64,000 nucleotides of DNA from Bauldia sp965232525 (GTDB lineage Bacteria > Pseudomonadota > Alphaproteobacteria > Rhizobiales > Kaistiaceae): NCBI RefSeq assembly GCF_965232525.1, contig NZ_OZ246980.1, positions 4,292,680-4,356,679 of the forward strand, given 5' to 3'. Made by a program: the position numbers and the translations under genes. Under the pieces are notes generated by a model. The model worked only from the letters and a program-made list of their open reading frames with translations. It did no database searches and was not told where the DNA came from. The number at the start of each line of letters is the position of its first letter. Positions within the stretch are counted from its first letter, which is position 1. This document shows positions 33,416 through 41,884 of this stretch, one piece after another.

Positions 33416-34702
33416 CTACTCGACGATGTAGCCGTTCAGCCGGGCGACGTTGATCAGCTCCTCCTGGAGGGCGGGCAGCAGGTCGACCAGCTTGGCACCG
33501 TTGGCCAACTCCGGCGCAACCACCTTGCCGATCGCGTCCGGAACGCTAAACCGCTGACTGACGTAGTCCGGATGACTGAACGCGGCCGAATCGACCAACG
33601 CATCCAGCACCTGATGGTTGGCGTAATACTCGTCCGACCTCAGCCTCTTGCCCCATGCCAACGCCGATGGCTCATGGCCCGGCAAGGTTGCCTCGATGGC
33701 CCGATTATCGATGTCGACGGCCGACCAGATGATCAGGTCGACCACGGCCTCAGGATGTTCGGTGTCCTTCCAGCCGCCGAACGTTCCGCCGCCCCAGCTC
33801 CATGCCAAGGGCTGTTCCTGGCTCTCCCACTTCAAGGGCAGGGCCGCGGCCAGTCGACCTTCCGGAACTTCATAGGTTGGCCGCATGACGTATTCGCCGA
33901 ACCAGGTCGGGCCGACGATCAGAGGAACCTTGCCTTCCTTCGCCTGGTTGACGAAGTTCGGATCAAACGGGCCAAACCGCGACAACGATCCGTTGGCCGC
34001 CATTGCGTCGACCATCCGCGCCGGCCTCAGGCAGTTTTCCGTCGTCAGATCGATGTGTACGGTGTCGTCCTTGCCTGCAACCGGCACGCCCATTTCGCAG
34101 CCACCTGCCATCAGAAACGCATAGAGCGGCCAAGGCTCGACAGCGCTGCCGAGCAGGTAATCGTCATCCATCGCCGCCAGTTCGGCGCCGAGCTGCTCAA
34201 ACTCCTCCCATGTGGTCGGGATCTGTTTGCCCAGCTCCTCCATCTTGGGCGCATCGTACCAAATCAGCATGTGCGCCAGATCGTTTCTCAGACACAGCAG
34301 CCTATCGTTGATGATGCAGGGCGAATTGGCGTTGGTGTAGAACTCGTCCAACAGCGGCTGGGGCACCTTGTCCGTGAGGTCCATCAGATAGTTGGAACGC
34401 CGGGTGGACAGTTGAGCGCCATAGGCGATGCTCGACATGAAAATCACATCGGGAATGTCGCTGCCGGCGCGCATGGACAACTGCAGTTTTGCCACCAGGT
34501 CAGCGGGCGCGACCGTCACGACGGTCAGATCGATGTCCTCGTTCGCCTTGTCGTACGCCTCGAAATAAGTCAGCCGCGGCGTGTCCGACCACACAGTGAG
34601 CGATATCGGATCTTCCGCCACCGCCGCGCCGGCGGTCAGGGCTGTCGCCAGTGCCGCAGTAGCGATGCCGGTGATGGACAGTTTCGATAGGCTTGTCCTC
34701 AT
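33416..34702 (-). CDS. Extracellular sugar-binding protein, importer set 1
   Basis: Cluster-B (MalE-like) binding protein of 428 residues with a Sec signal peptide (GIATAALATALTAGAAVAE, residues 11-29). Mature features include LTVWSDTPRLTYFEAYDKAN at the N-terminal lobe and the GPTWFGEYV and WSWGGGTFGGWK segments lining the cleft. AAGGAGG stands five bases before ATG 34702; the frame is open further upstream but overlaps the ATPase gene. The ligand is not evident; the setting with enolase-superfamily dehydratases suggests a sugar acid or oligosaccharide. Confidence 0.92.
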   Translation of the reverse strand: MRTSLSKLSITGIATAALATALTAGAAVAEDPISLTVWSDTPRLTYFEAYDKANEDIDLTVVTVAPADLVAKLQLSMRAGSDIPDVIFMSSIAYGAQLSTRRSNYLMDLTDKVPQPLLDEFYTNANSPCIINDRLLCLRNDLAHMLIWYDAPKMEELGKQIPTTWEEFEQLGAELAAMDDDYLLGSAVEPWPLYAFLMAGGCEMGVPVAGKDDTVHIDLTTENCLRPARMVDAMAANGSLSRFGPFDPNFVNQAKEGKVPLIVGPTWFGEYVMRPTYEVPEGRLAAALPLKWESQEQPLAWSWGGGTFGGWKDTEHPEAVVDLIIWSAVDIDNRAIEATLPGHEPSALAWGKRLRSDEYYANHQVLDALVDSAAFSHPDYVSQRFSVPDAIGKVVAPELANGAKLVDLLPALQEELINVARLNGYIVE

Positions 34703-34743
34703 GATCTCCTCCTTTTCCGTCTCGCGCCGGCGCGTGCCGGCGC

Positions 34744-35871
34744 CTAGTGGCTTTTCGCGTGCGGTTCGGCGGCGCCGAGGGCGGCGCCGGTCTCGTCGAA
34801 CACATGCATGTGTCGTGTGGGGATGCCCAAGGTCACCTGGTCGCCGCCCTTGAGTGGCGATAGGCCTATAATCTGCGACGTGACGAAGTCTTCGGCGCCG
34901 ACATCGAAATAGCCGTAGCTGATGTTGCCGAGCCGCTCGACAGTCTCGACGGTCGCCTCGATCGTCAGCCGCTCGTCCGACGGGCCGACATCGTCCGCGG
35001 GAACGGCGACGGCCTCCGGCCGTGCCCCCAGGGTCAGGCGGGTGCCCGAGGCCAATTCCCCAATCGCCAGCGAACACACCGCGCCGGAATCAGCGTCGAG
35101 CGCGAACTCGGTTCGGTTGCCGGCGGCAGACACAGCCTTGCCCGGCAGGAAGTTCATCTTCGGAGAACCAATGAAGCCGGCGACGAACTGGTTGGTCGGC
35201 TGAGTGTAGAGTTCAAGCGGCGGTCCGACCTGCTGGATGTCGCCGTCGTCCAACGCCACGATTCGATCGGCCAGGGTCATCGCCTCGACCTGATCGTGGG
35301 TGACGTAGATCATGGTCGCGCCCAGTCGGCGGTGCAGGCGCTCGATTTCGAGGCGCATCTGAACCCGTAGTGAGGCGTCGAGGTTCGACAGCGGCTCGTC
35401 AAACAAAAACACCTTCGGGTGCCGAACGATGGCACGACCGATGGCAACGCGCTGGCGCTGGCCGCCGGACAACTGGGACGGCGAGCGCTCCAGCAAGTCA
35501 TCCAGGCGTAAGATGCGCACCGCTTCGCTGACCCGCGCCTGGATGTCGGACCTGGAGAAGCGCGACAAACGCAGATTGAACGCGATGTTGTCGTAGACGT
35601 TCATATGCGGGTAGAGCGCGTACGACTGAAACACCATGGCAATGCCGCGCTCGGAAGGCTCCGCGAACGTCACGTCCTTGCCGTCGATGAAGATGTCGCC
35701 TTCAGTAACGTCTTCGAGCCCGGCGATCATCCGCAGCAGCGTCGATTTCCCAGAGCCTGACGGCCCGACGAAAGCAACGAACTCTCCCTCCTCGATGGAC
35801 AGATCGATGTCATCGATCACTTCGACCGGGCCGAATGACTTCTTGATGTTGCGGAGTTCGACGGCAGCCAC
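34744..35871 (-). CDS. Sugar ABC importer ATPase (MalK/UgpC type), first of two
   Basis: ATPase of 375 residues with Walker A GPSGSGKST, signature LSGGQRQRVAIGRA, Walker B FLFDEP and switch histidine in YVTHDQVEAMTL. The C-terminal domain has the usual GARPEAVAV and TRHMHVFDE segments. I choose GTG 35871, which gives the standard AAVELRNIKKSFG start with GGGGA upstream; GTG 35883 is four codons earlier. It is transcribed before importer set 1 and is unlike the second ATPase at detail level, so each importer may have its own. Confidence 0.91.
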   Translation of the reverse strand: MAAVELRNIKKSFGPVEVIDDIDLSIEEGEFVAFVGPSGSGKSTLLRMIAGLEDVTEGDIFIDGKDVTFAEPSERGIAMVFQSYALYPHMNVYDNIAFNLRLSRFSRSDIQARVSEAVRILRLDDLLERSPSQLSGGQRQRVAIGRAIVRHPKVFLFDEPLSNLDASLRVQMRLEIERLHRRLGATMIYVTHDQVEAMTLADRIVALDDGDIQQVGPPLELYTQPTNQFVAGFIGSPKMNFLPGKAVSAAGNRTEFALDADSGAVCSLAIGELASGTRLTLGARPEAVAVPADDVGPSDERLTIEATVETVERLGNISYGYFDVGAEDFVTSQIIGLSPLKGGDQVTLGIPTRHMHVFDETGAALGAAEPHAKSH

Positions 35872-35978
35872 ACTCGTCCCCACTCTTGCCGTTCAACACC
35901 ACGGACCTTCGACGGGAGCGCGCGGTCGGGAGCCCCCGACACCCCAGTCGATCTCGCCGTTCGACGGTCTCCGCATGA

Positions 35979-37088
35979 TCAGACGATCGCCACCGCGTTC
36001 GCCTCCAGCCACGCCGCGTCGGGCTCGTAGCCGAGACCGGGCGTGTCGGGGATGGTCACCGCACCGTCGACGATCGGCAGATGCTCCTGCGACTTGAGGC
36101 CGAGGATCTGCGCTTCGTCCATGACCAGCTGTTCGTAGTAGCTGTTGTTGGGGATCGCCGCGCAGAGGTGGCCATTGCCGTAGCCGCCGCCGTGAACCTC
36201 GGCGCGCATGCCGAACGACTCAGCGAGATGGGCGACCTTGACGCCACCAGTGAGACCGCCCTTGTAGTGGGTGCTGGTGCGCATCATGTCGAGCGCCCGC
36301 ATTTCGATCCAGGTCGCCGCATTCCAGTGACAACCGTCCGAGGTTTCGGCGGCGAGGATCGGGATGTGCAGTTTCTCGCAGAGCTTGGCGTAGCTCACCA
36401 GATCGAATTCGCGCATCGGCTCCTCGTACCAGAGGAAACCCTGGTCCTGGAGGACGCGGCCGAACTCGATCGCGGTCACCAGGTCCCAGCCCGCGGACCC
36501 GTCAAACATCAGATCGGCATCCGGCCCAACCCAGCGCCGGAGATTAGCGCTTAGCTCGGCGTCAGCCCTCCAGTCGCCCCAGGCGTGCAGCTTGAACGCG
36601 GTGAAGCCCTCGTCGCGGCACAGTTTGATGTAGCGCTCGTATTCGTCCATCGTCTCCCATGTGACCGTCGAGGCATAGGCCGGGATCTTGGGATCGATCC
36701 CGCCGAGCATCTGGTAGACCGGCATTCCGGCTCGTTTGGACTTGATGTCCCACGCCATCAGATCGACGATACCAAGCAGTCCCATGTGGATTTCCTCGAC
36801 CCGGTCGATTTCCCACACGCGTTGCCAGAGCTGCTCGGTGAGCAGCGGGTTGCTACCGATCAGCGACTTGAGCCGGCGGCGAACCAGATCGGCGACCATG
36901 TCGCCGCGGCGGCCTTCGTGCCACCAGCCGGTGATGCCGGCATCGGTGTCCATGCGGAGAACCGCGGTCCGCACCAGTTGATCGAGGGGCGTACCGTCTC
37001 CGGAGCCAGGCAGACCCGCGCGCCAGCGGAAGTGCGGCAGCGGATGCGGCTCCTCCAGCACGTAGCATTTGATGTCGGTGATCTTCAC
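35979..37088 (-). CDS. Enolase-superfamily enzyme, probable sugar-acid dehydratase
   Basis: Mandelate racemase/muconate lactonizing group, 369 residues. The metal ligands are Asp196 (LMFDGSAGW), Glu222 (WYEEPM) and Glu248 (AAETSD). The second-strand base motif is Lys166-x-His168 (FKLHAWGD), and His299 (EVHGGGYGN) is on the opposite face. KxH instead of the usual KxK marks a subgroup whose member reactions I cannot assign; dehydration of an acid sugar is the likely chemistry. The N-terminal capping domain is complete. It lies between the binding protein and ATPase genes and is probably co-transcribed with them. Confidence 0.87.
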   Translation of the reverse strand: MKITDIKCYVLEEPHPLPHFRWRAGLPGSGDGTPLDQLVRTAVLRMDTDAGITGWWHEGRRGDMVADLVRRRLKSLIGSNPLLTEQLWQRVWEIDRVEEIHMGLLGIVDLMAWDIKSKRAGMPVYQMLGGIDPKIPAYASTVTWETMDEYERYIKLCRDEGFTAFKLHAWGDWRADAELSANLRRWVGPDADLMFDGSAGWDLVTAIEFGRVLQDQGFLWYEEPMREFDLVSYAKLCEKLHIPILAAETSDGCHWNAATWIEMRALDMMRTSTHYKGGLTGGVKVAHLAESFGMRAEVHGGGYGNGHLCAAIPNNSYYEQLVMDEAQILGLKSQEHLPIVDGAVTIPDTPGLGYEPDAAWLEANAVAIV

Positions 37089-37206
37089 GTTTGCCCCTTC
37101 TTCCCCTGCTCAGACTCGTCTCCAAGAATGCGACGTCATCCGGCCGACACCGGCCGGCGCCGGCGATCACTCACCGAACGCGCCGGGCCGGGCCGGAGGA
37201 ACTCCC

Positions 37207-38457
37207 TTAGCGGACTTCGCGCTCCATGGTCCGCGCCATGGCGTCGACTGCCTGTTCCGGTGTCGCCGTACCGACCAGCACCTTTTGGAACTCAGGCAGC
37301 ATCGAATTACGCATCCATCCCGCCATGCCAACGATCTTGGGCAACGGCGTCCCGATCCGCAGGGTTTCGATCGCCGCGCTGTAAAGCGGGTTCGAGGTGA
37401 TCCGTTCATCGTTGGCGACCGCCGAAGACGCCGGGAAGTAGCCGGTTGCCTCTAGCATTGTGATGGCAGCATCAGGCTCGCCCCAGTGCGCGATCCACGA
37501 CCAGCTATCGTCGGTGTGCCGGTCGCTCATGATGCCGTTGTAGAGATAGGCCACCCGGGCGATCCGCCCGGTGGGTCCGGACGGCCGCAGCGCAGTGGCA
37601 AACTGATCGGTCGACAACGCATCGGAGATCTCGGTCAGCGACCCGGTGTGATGCCAGATCATGCCGGTCTGGCCGGTGCGGAAGCCCTCCATGATCTGAC
37701 GATAGGAGTCGCCGGGCGCGCTTGGCTGGGCGGCGTTATGCTTGGTGAAGATGTCGGTATAGAACGTCAGCGCCTCGACTGCCTTGGGCACGTCCATCGT
37801 CACCGAATTGCCGTCGTAGACGAAGGCGCCGTAGGAATCGAAGACGTCGTGGAGCATGCTCTGGCCGCCGTCACCGCCGCGCATGCCGAAGCCATAGCGG
37901 CCGCTGCCGGGATCGCTGAGCTTGATCGCCGCTTCGACGAACTCCTCGAAGGTATCGGGCGGACTGATCCCGGCCTCGTCGAGCCAATCCTTGCGATAGT
38001 ACATCCAGTTGACAAAGCTGAACGCCGGGACACCGTAAGTTTTGCCGTCGATGGTAATGCCGTCCCAGGCGGCGTCCGAATAGAACTGTTTGCCATCCCA
38101 ACCATCGATCCGGCCGGTGAGATCGACCAGGCCATCAAGCGCGATCATGTCGGCCAGCCGTTCCGACGCGACCATGCAGGTGTCGGCGCGGCTGTCGGCG
38201 ATCACCGCCGAGGTGAACTTCGCCATGTACTCGGCGTTGGGGATGTTCTCCTGGAGGATGTTGATCTCTGGGTGGCCGGAATGGAAATCCTCCATCACGC
38301 CGGCCAGTCCGGCGAACTCGGTCTGGCTGGTGAAGTGATGCCAATAGGTGATGTCAGTCGCGGCCAAAGCGGCCGTCGGGCGCAACGTTAAGGCGAGGGC
38401 TGCCGCCGCCGAGCCGGTCATCAGGAATTGCCGTCGCGATTGGACCGCGTCCACCAT
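37207..38457 (-). CDS. Extracellular sugar-binding protein, Tat-exported, importer set 2
   Basis: Cluster-B binding protein of 416 residues. The N-terminus carries a twin-arginine signal (Ser7-Arg8-Arg9-Gln10-Phe11-Leu12 followed by a hydrophobic Ala/Leu stretch and TAALAAT), so export in folded form is likely. The mature protein has ITYWHHFTSQTEFAG near its start and the GFRTGQTGMIWHHTG hinge region. GGAGGAG precedes ATG 38457. It is the promoter-proximal gene of the whole minus-strand series and faces the GntR gene across a 185-base control region. Confidence 0.92.
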   Translation of the reverse strand: MVDAVQSRRQFLMTGSAAAALALTLRPTAALAATDITYWHHFTSQTEFAGLAGVMEDFHSGHPEINILQENIPNAEYMAKFTSAVIADSRADTCMVASERLADMIALDGLVDLTGRIDGWDGKQFYSDAAWDGITIDGKTYGVPAFSFVNWMYYRKDWLDEAGISPPDTFEEFVEAAIKLSDPGSGRYGFGMRGGDGGQSMLHDVFDSYGAFVYDGNSVTMDVPKAVEALTFYTDIFTKHNAAQPSAPGDSYRQIMEGFRTGQTGMIWHHTGSLTEISDALSTDQFATALRPSGPTGRIARVAYLYNGIMSDRHTDDSWSWIAHWGEPDAAITMLEATGYFPASSAVANDERITSNPLYSAAIETLRIGTPLPKIVGMAGWMRNSMLPEFQKVLVGTATPEQAVDAMARTMEREVR

Positions 38458-38493
38458 GGGAAGTCTCCTCCGTTGACATTTCTTTTCGGCTTG

Positions 38494-38532
38494 TTGAAAT
38501 TTCAATTTGGCATATTTGAAATTTGTGTCAAC
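38494..38532. promoter_or_regulatory. Divergent control region with two TTGAAATTT repeats
   Basis: TTGAAATTT occurs at 38494-38502 and again at 38516-38524, 22 bases apart, the same face of the helix. The first copy is part of the palindrome TTGAAATTTCAA (38494-38505). On the minus strand a perfect TTGACA (38527-38532) gives a -35 box for the importer operon. The adjacent GntR regulator is the natural candidate to bind here. Confidence 0.5.
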
Positions 38533-38642
38533 GGTTGTGTTGCCGACACGGCGTATGAGAGTTACCGACTCGGCACCGAAACGGAGCCACGGCGGTGCCG
38601 CCGCCGGCCAAGACAATCCGGTCGGCATGTGAGGAGTACTAG

Positions 38643-39299
38643 GTGGAGCAACTGAAGGGCCTTAGTCGTGAGGCCTACACGAAGTTCAAAGACGGGCTCC
38701 TGAGCCGCAAGATCGTTCCGGGCACAACGCTGTCGCAGAGCGATCTCGCCGACCTGCTATCGGTATCGGTAAGCCCGCTCCGGAACGCCTTGAAGATTCT
38801 CGAGAACGAGGGCTTCGTCAGCGTGTTGCCGCGCAGCGGTATCCGGATTCGGAAGCCGGACCTCGAACTTATCAAAAACAGCTATCAGCTTCGCAAGATC
38901 ATCGAGGATGCGGCGATCGTCCGTTTCGCCGAGACATGCCCGCCTGACGAACTGGAAGCCATTCGTCAACGACACCGCGACATCGTCACCAAAGCCGAGG
39001 CGAAGGACGCCGACATCCGCGCCGTCTTCGACGAGATGAGCCAGATCGATTGGGGGTTTCACCAGCGGGTGGTCGACTCGCTTCAGAACCCGCTCATCGC
39101 CTCGACCTACAAGACCAATCATGAGCGGATCCTGCTGATCCGCCTCGACCGGCACAAGGCGACGCTGCTCTACATCCGCAACACCATGGGCGAGCACGAA
39201 GCTGTTCTCGACGCGCTGCTCGACAACGATATCGAAGCCGCCCGCGCCGCCCTCTCCGACCACCTCAACAGCGCCATCCGCCGCGCCATGGGGCTTTAG
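38643..39299 (+). CDS. GntR-family regulator, FCD (FadR-like) subgroup
   Basis: DNA-binding regulator of 218 residues. The winged helix is at about 10-70 (SQSDLADLLSVSVSPLRNAL, then FVSVLPRSGIRIR), and the C-terminal all-helical FCD domain carries metal- or acid-binding histidines in DWGFHQRVV, GEHEAVLDAL and LSDHL. GAGGAG stands before the GTG start at 38643. It faces the importer operon and precedes an enolase-superfamily gene, so it likely responds to a sugar acid and controls both. Confidence 0.93.
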   Translation: MEQLKGLSREAYTKFKDGLLSRKIVPGTTLSQSDLADLLSVSVSPLRNALKILENEGFVSVLPRSGIRIRKPDLELIKNSYQLRKIIEDAAIVRFAETCPPDELEAIRQRHRDIVTKAEAKDADIRAVFDEMSQIDWGFHQRVVDSLQNPLIASTYKTNHERILLIRLDRHKATLLYIRNTMGEHEAVLDALLDNDIEAARAALSDHLNSAIRRAMGL

Positions 39300-39449
39300 G
39301 CCGGATCCCTGAAGCCCGCGTCCGCGCCGGTGCTCCTGTCGATCTCGTCAACACGGCGTGAACGCTCTATGCATCGGGTCGGGCCGCGTTCGATATCGTT
39401 GCGCCGAATTGAATGAAATCCATTTTTGAACTCGGGGGATCATGTCGCC

Positions 39450-40592
39450 ATGAAAATCGTATCCATCCAATCCGCGGGCCTTTCGGGCGAAACGCCCAAG
39501 GGCGGCTGGTCGGACGAGCTCGAACCCGAGGACGCCGTCCAGACATTGATCGCCGTACACACCGATGAGGGTTTGGTCGGCTATGGCAGCGTGTTCACCG
39601 ACGCGCGCTTGGTGGAAGCCGGGCTGGCGGTCCTCGCGCCGCTCTACCGAGACGAGACCCCGCTCGAACCGATGCGCGTCACCGAGAAGGTGGCGCAAAA
39701 CACCTTCTGGATGGGGCGGGGCGGCACGCTGACCCATGTCGCCAGCGGTGTCGACATCGCGATGTGGGACATCCTCGGCAAGGCGACCGGCCAACCGGTC
39801 GGACGCCTGCTTGGCGGTTGCTACCGCGACAAGGTCAAGCCCTACGCCTCGATCCTGATGGAGATGCCCGACCTAACGCGCGAACGGACCGCAGCGATGC
39901 GCGCCGCCGGGTTCCGAGCGATCAAGATCGGCTGGGGGCCGTTCGGTCGTCGCGAGAGCGCGAAGCTCGACGAGCAGATCATCCGCGCGGCGCGGGAGGG
40001 CGCCGGCGAGGACTGTCTGCTGATGGTCGATGCGGGCGCCAGCGACGCATTCTGGCCGAACGGACTGAATTGGGCGCGGCGCACCGCCGCGATGCTGCAG
40101 GACTACGATGTCGCCTGGTTCGAGGAGGCGCTGCCGCCGGACGCGATCGACGATTTCGCCGATCTGCGCGCGTCAAGCCCGATACCGATCGCCACCGGCG
40201 AGTGCCTAACGCGGCGCCAGGCGTTTCGACCCTGGCTCGCCGGCCGGGCGCTCGACATCGTTCAGCCCGACGTCACCAAGGTCGGTGGCATCAGCGAGCA
40301 GATTCAGATCGCCCGGATGGCGAACGAGTTCGGCGTGAAGTTCGTCGGCCATGGCTGGAACACGGCACTCGGGCTCGCCGCCGATCTACAGGTCGCAGCC
40401 GCCGTGCCGACTACCGACTTGGTCGAGTACATCACCGGATCGCCCTACGTCGACGACATCACCGTCGGTGGGTGGACGCTGGATAAGGACGGCTTCCTGC
40501 CGATCCCGACCGCCCCGGGCCTCGGCATCGAACTCGATGAGGAGCGGGTTTTGCACTACGCCCCGAACGGCGCGCGGCTCTTCGCGCGGTAG
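39450..40592 (+). CDS. Enolase-superfamily enzyme (mandelate racemase group)
   Basis: 380 residues. Metal ligands are Asp194 (LMVDAGAS), Glu225 (WFEEAL) and Glu251 (ATGECL). The second-strand motif is Lys159-x-Gly161 (IKIGWGPFG), so only one lysine is present, and the opposite face has the His301-Asp274 dyad (VGHGWN, VQPDVTK) used by mandelate racemase and acid-sugar dehydratases. The reaction is unassigned. ATG 39450 gives the usual MKIVSIQSAG start, with GGGGGA 11 bases upstream. It lies downstream of the GntR gene with 150 bases between and is followed by a strong hairpin. Confidence 0.88.
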   Translation: MKIVSIQSAGLSGETPKGGWSDELEPEDAVQTLIAVHTDEGLVGYGSVFTDARLVEAGLAVLAPLYRDETPLEPMRVTEKVAQNTFWMGRGGTLTHVASGVDIAMWDILGKATGQPVGRLLGGCYRDKVKPYASILMEMPDLTRERTAAMRAAGFRAIKIGWGPFGRRESAKLDEQIIRAAREGAGEDCLLMVDAGASDAFWPNGLNWARRTAAMLQDYDVAWFEEALPPDAIDDFADLRASSPIPIATGECLTRRQAFRPWLAGRALDIVQPDVTKVGGISEQIQIARMANEFGVKFVGHGWNTALGLAADLQVAAAVPTTDLVEYITGSPYVDDITVGGWTLDKDGFLPIPTAPGLGIELDEERVLHYAPNGARLFAR

Positions 40593-40619
40593 AGGGCGGA
40601 CGCCGGAGCGTCCGCCCTC
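40592..40619. terminator. Strong hairpin between convergent genes
   Basis: GAGGGCGGACGC (40592-40603) and GCGTCCGCCCTC (40608-40619) pair perfectly over 12 bp with a CGGA loop. It starts in the stop codon of the plus-strand enolase-type gene and precedes the stop of the minus-strand binding-protein gene. No T-tract is present on either side; it likely acts as a shared 3' end or message stabiliser. Confidence 0.6.
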
Positions 40620-40637
40620 CGTGTCAGCGGTCGCCGC

Positions 40638-41633
40638 CTACTGGGCGACGCAGGTGTCGAAATTGTCGGCGGTGCACTCGTCGAGACCGGTGAAAATCAC
40701 GTCGTTGAGCGTCTCGCCGTCGACCAGCTGGATCATCACCGTCGGAGCGCGATAGCCCATCTCGAACGGACGCTGGCCGACCTGAGCGTGGCTACGCCCG
40801 GCCTTCAACGCGTCCATCTGCGGCGGCAGCGTGTCGCCAGCGACGATGATCATATCCTTGGCGTCGAGCCGATCCTTCACCTGATCGGTCACCTGGGCGT
40901 AGGCCTGCGGACCGAACTGGGCCCAGCCGCCGACCAGAATGAACGCATCCAGGTCCGGATTGGCGGTGAACACGTCCTGCATCTGCTGGTTGGCGAGATC
41001 GATCTGATCGTTGGTGAACACCGGGCAAGCATCGATCTCCGTCCAACCGGCGCTGCCATCGAGACGGTCGACACCTTCACCACCGCCGATGGTATCGCGG
41101 AACCCGGCGGCGCGGGCATTGATGTTATCGGCCGCAACGTTGCCAAGCTGCAGGCAGACCGTACCGCCATCCGGCTTGAGTTCCATCAGATGGCGCGCCA
41201 TCAGAACGCCCATCAGGAAGTTATCGGTGCCGAGATACGTGGTCCGCAGATCGCGGTCGGACTCGATGAAGTCGGCATCGATGGTCATCACCGGAATCGA
41301 CGGACTGACCCGCCGGATCATGTTGGCCATCGCCGGCGCGTTCGACGGCGAGATGGCAATCGCCTTGACGTCGGGACGGTTGAGCAGATCCTCGACGACC
41401 TGCACCTGGCCGGCCTCGTCCGCGCTCGACGCCGGTCCGGTATAAAGGCACTCGTAGGGCGAGTCGGCGTTCTCGCTCATCCATTTCTGGCAACCGAGAT
41501 TGACCTGCTCGAAGAACGGATTGTCGAGACCCTTGACGACGATCGCCAGCACATCCTTGGCGGCCGCTCCCGAAACGGCGCCCGCAAGCGCAACCGCCGC
41601 CGCACCGACCACCAGTCCAATACGCATTTTCAT
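40638..41633 (-). CDS. Ribose-type sugar-binding protein
   Basis: Periplasmic binding protein type 1 (RbsB-like), 331 residues, signal peptide with core GLVVGAAAVALAGAVSGAAA. The ligand-binding lobes start at VLAIVVKGLDNPFF, and ISPSNAPAM, MTIDADF and GYRAPT are typical pocket and hinge stretches. Cysteines occur in pairs (GCQKWM with YECLY, near the C-terminus DECTA with DTCVA), which may form disulfides. ATG 41633 has GGAGGG upstream; adjacent ATGs at 41636 and 41627 are possible. It is divergent from a permease gene and has no ATPase gene of its own beside it. Confidence 0.9.
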   Translation of the reverse strand: MKMRIGLVVGAAAVALAGAVSGAAAKDVLAIVVKGLDNPFFEQVNLGCQKWMSENADSPYECLYTGPASSADEAGQVQVVEDLLNRPDVKAIAISPSNAPAMANMIRRVSPSIPVMTIDADFIESDRDLRTTYLGTDNFLMGVLMARHLMELKPDGGTVCLQLGNVAADNINARAAGFRDTIGGGEGVDRLDGSAGWTEIDACPVFTNDQIDLANQQMQDVFTANPDLDAFILVGGWAQFGPQAYAQVTDQVKDRLDAKDMIIVAGDTLPPQMDALKAGRSHAQVGQRPFEMGYRAPTVMIQLVDGETLNDVIFTGLDECTADNFDTCVAQ

Positions 41634-41674
41634 CATTCCCTCCAACACTAGCCGGGTTTCTTTAGCACCCGATT

Positions 41675-41716
41675 GATAATATTATCGCATACGCTATGAA
41701 TAATCAAAATCTTGAT
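41675..41716. promoter_or_regulatory. AT-rich palindromes between binding-protein and permease genes
   Basis: GATAATATTATC (41675-41686) is a perfect 12-base palindrome, and ATCAA/TTGAT (41703-41707 and 41712-41716) is a second inverted repeat in the same AT-rich patch. Both lie between divergent transport genes. The TAATATTA core (41677-41684) recurs ahead of the LacI-divergent importer operon at 45154-45161. The rest of the 251-base gap shows nothing clear. Confidence 0.45.
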
Positions 41717-41884
41717 GAGCACCCCTCCCTGGCGGGTTAGGCTGGTCGTGTTGCGAAACGAGAGACAGCCGCGCGAATCGATCCGATCCGACGGGGCTTC
41801 GCAGAAGCGATCACGGGCGGACAAACGGTCACTCTCCGAGCGCCACACCGGCGATCGAGGGCCCCAGCAGACGAGACGTATCTC

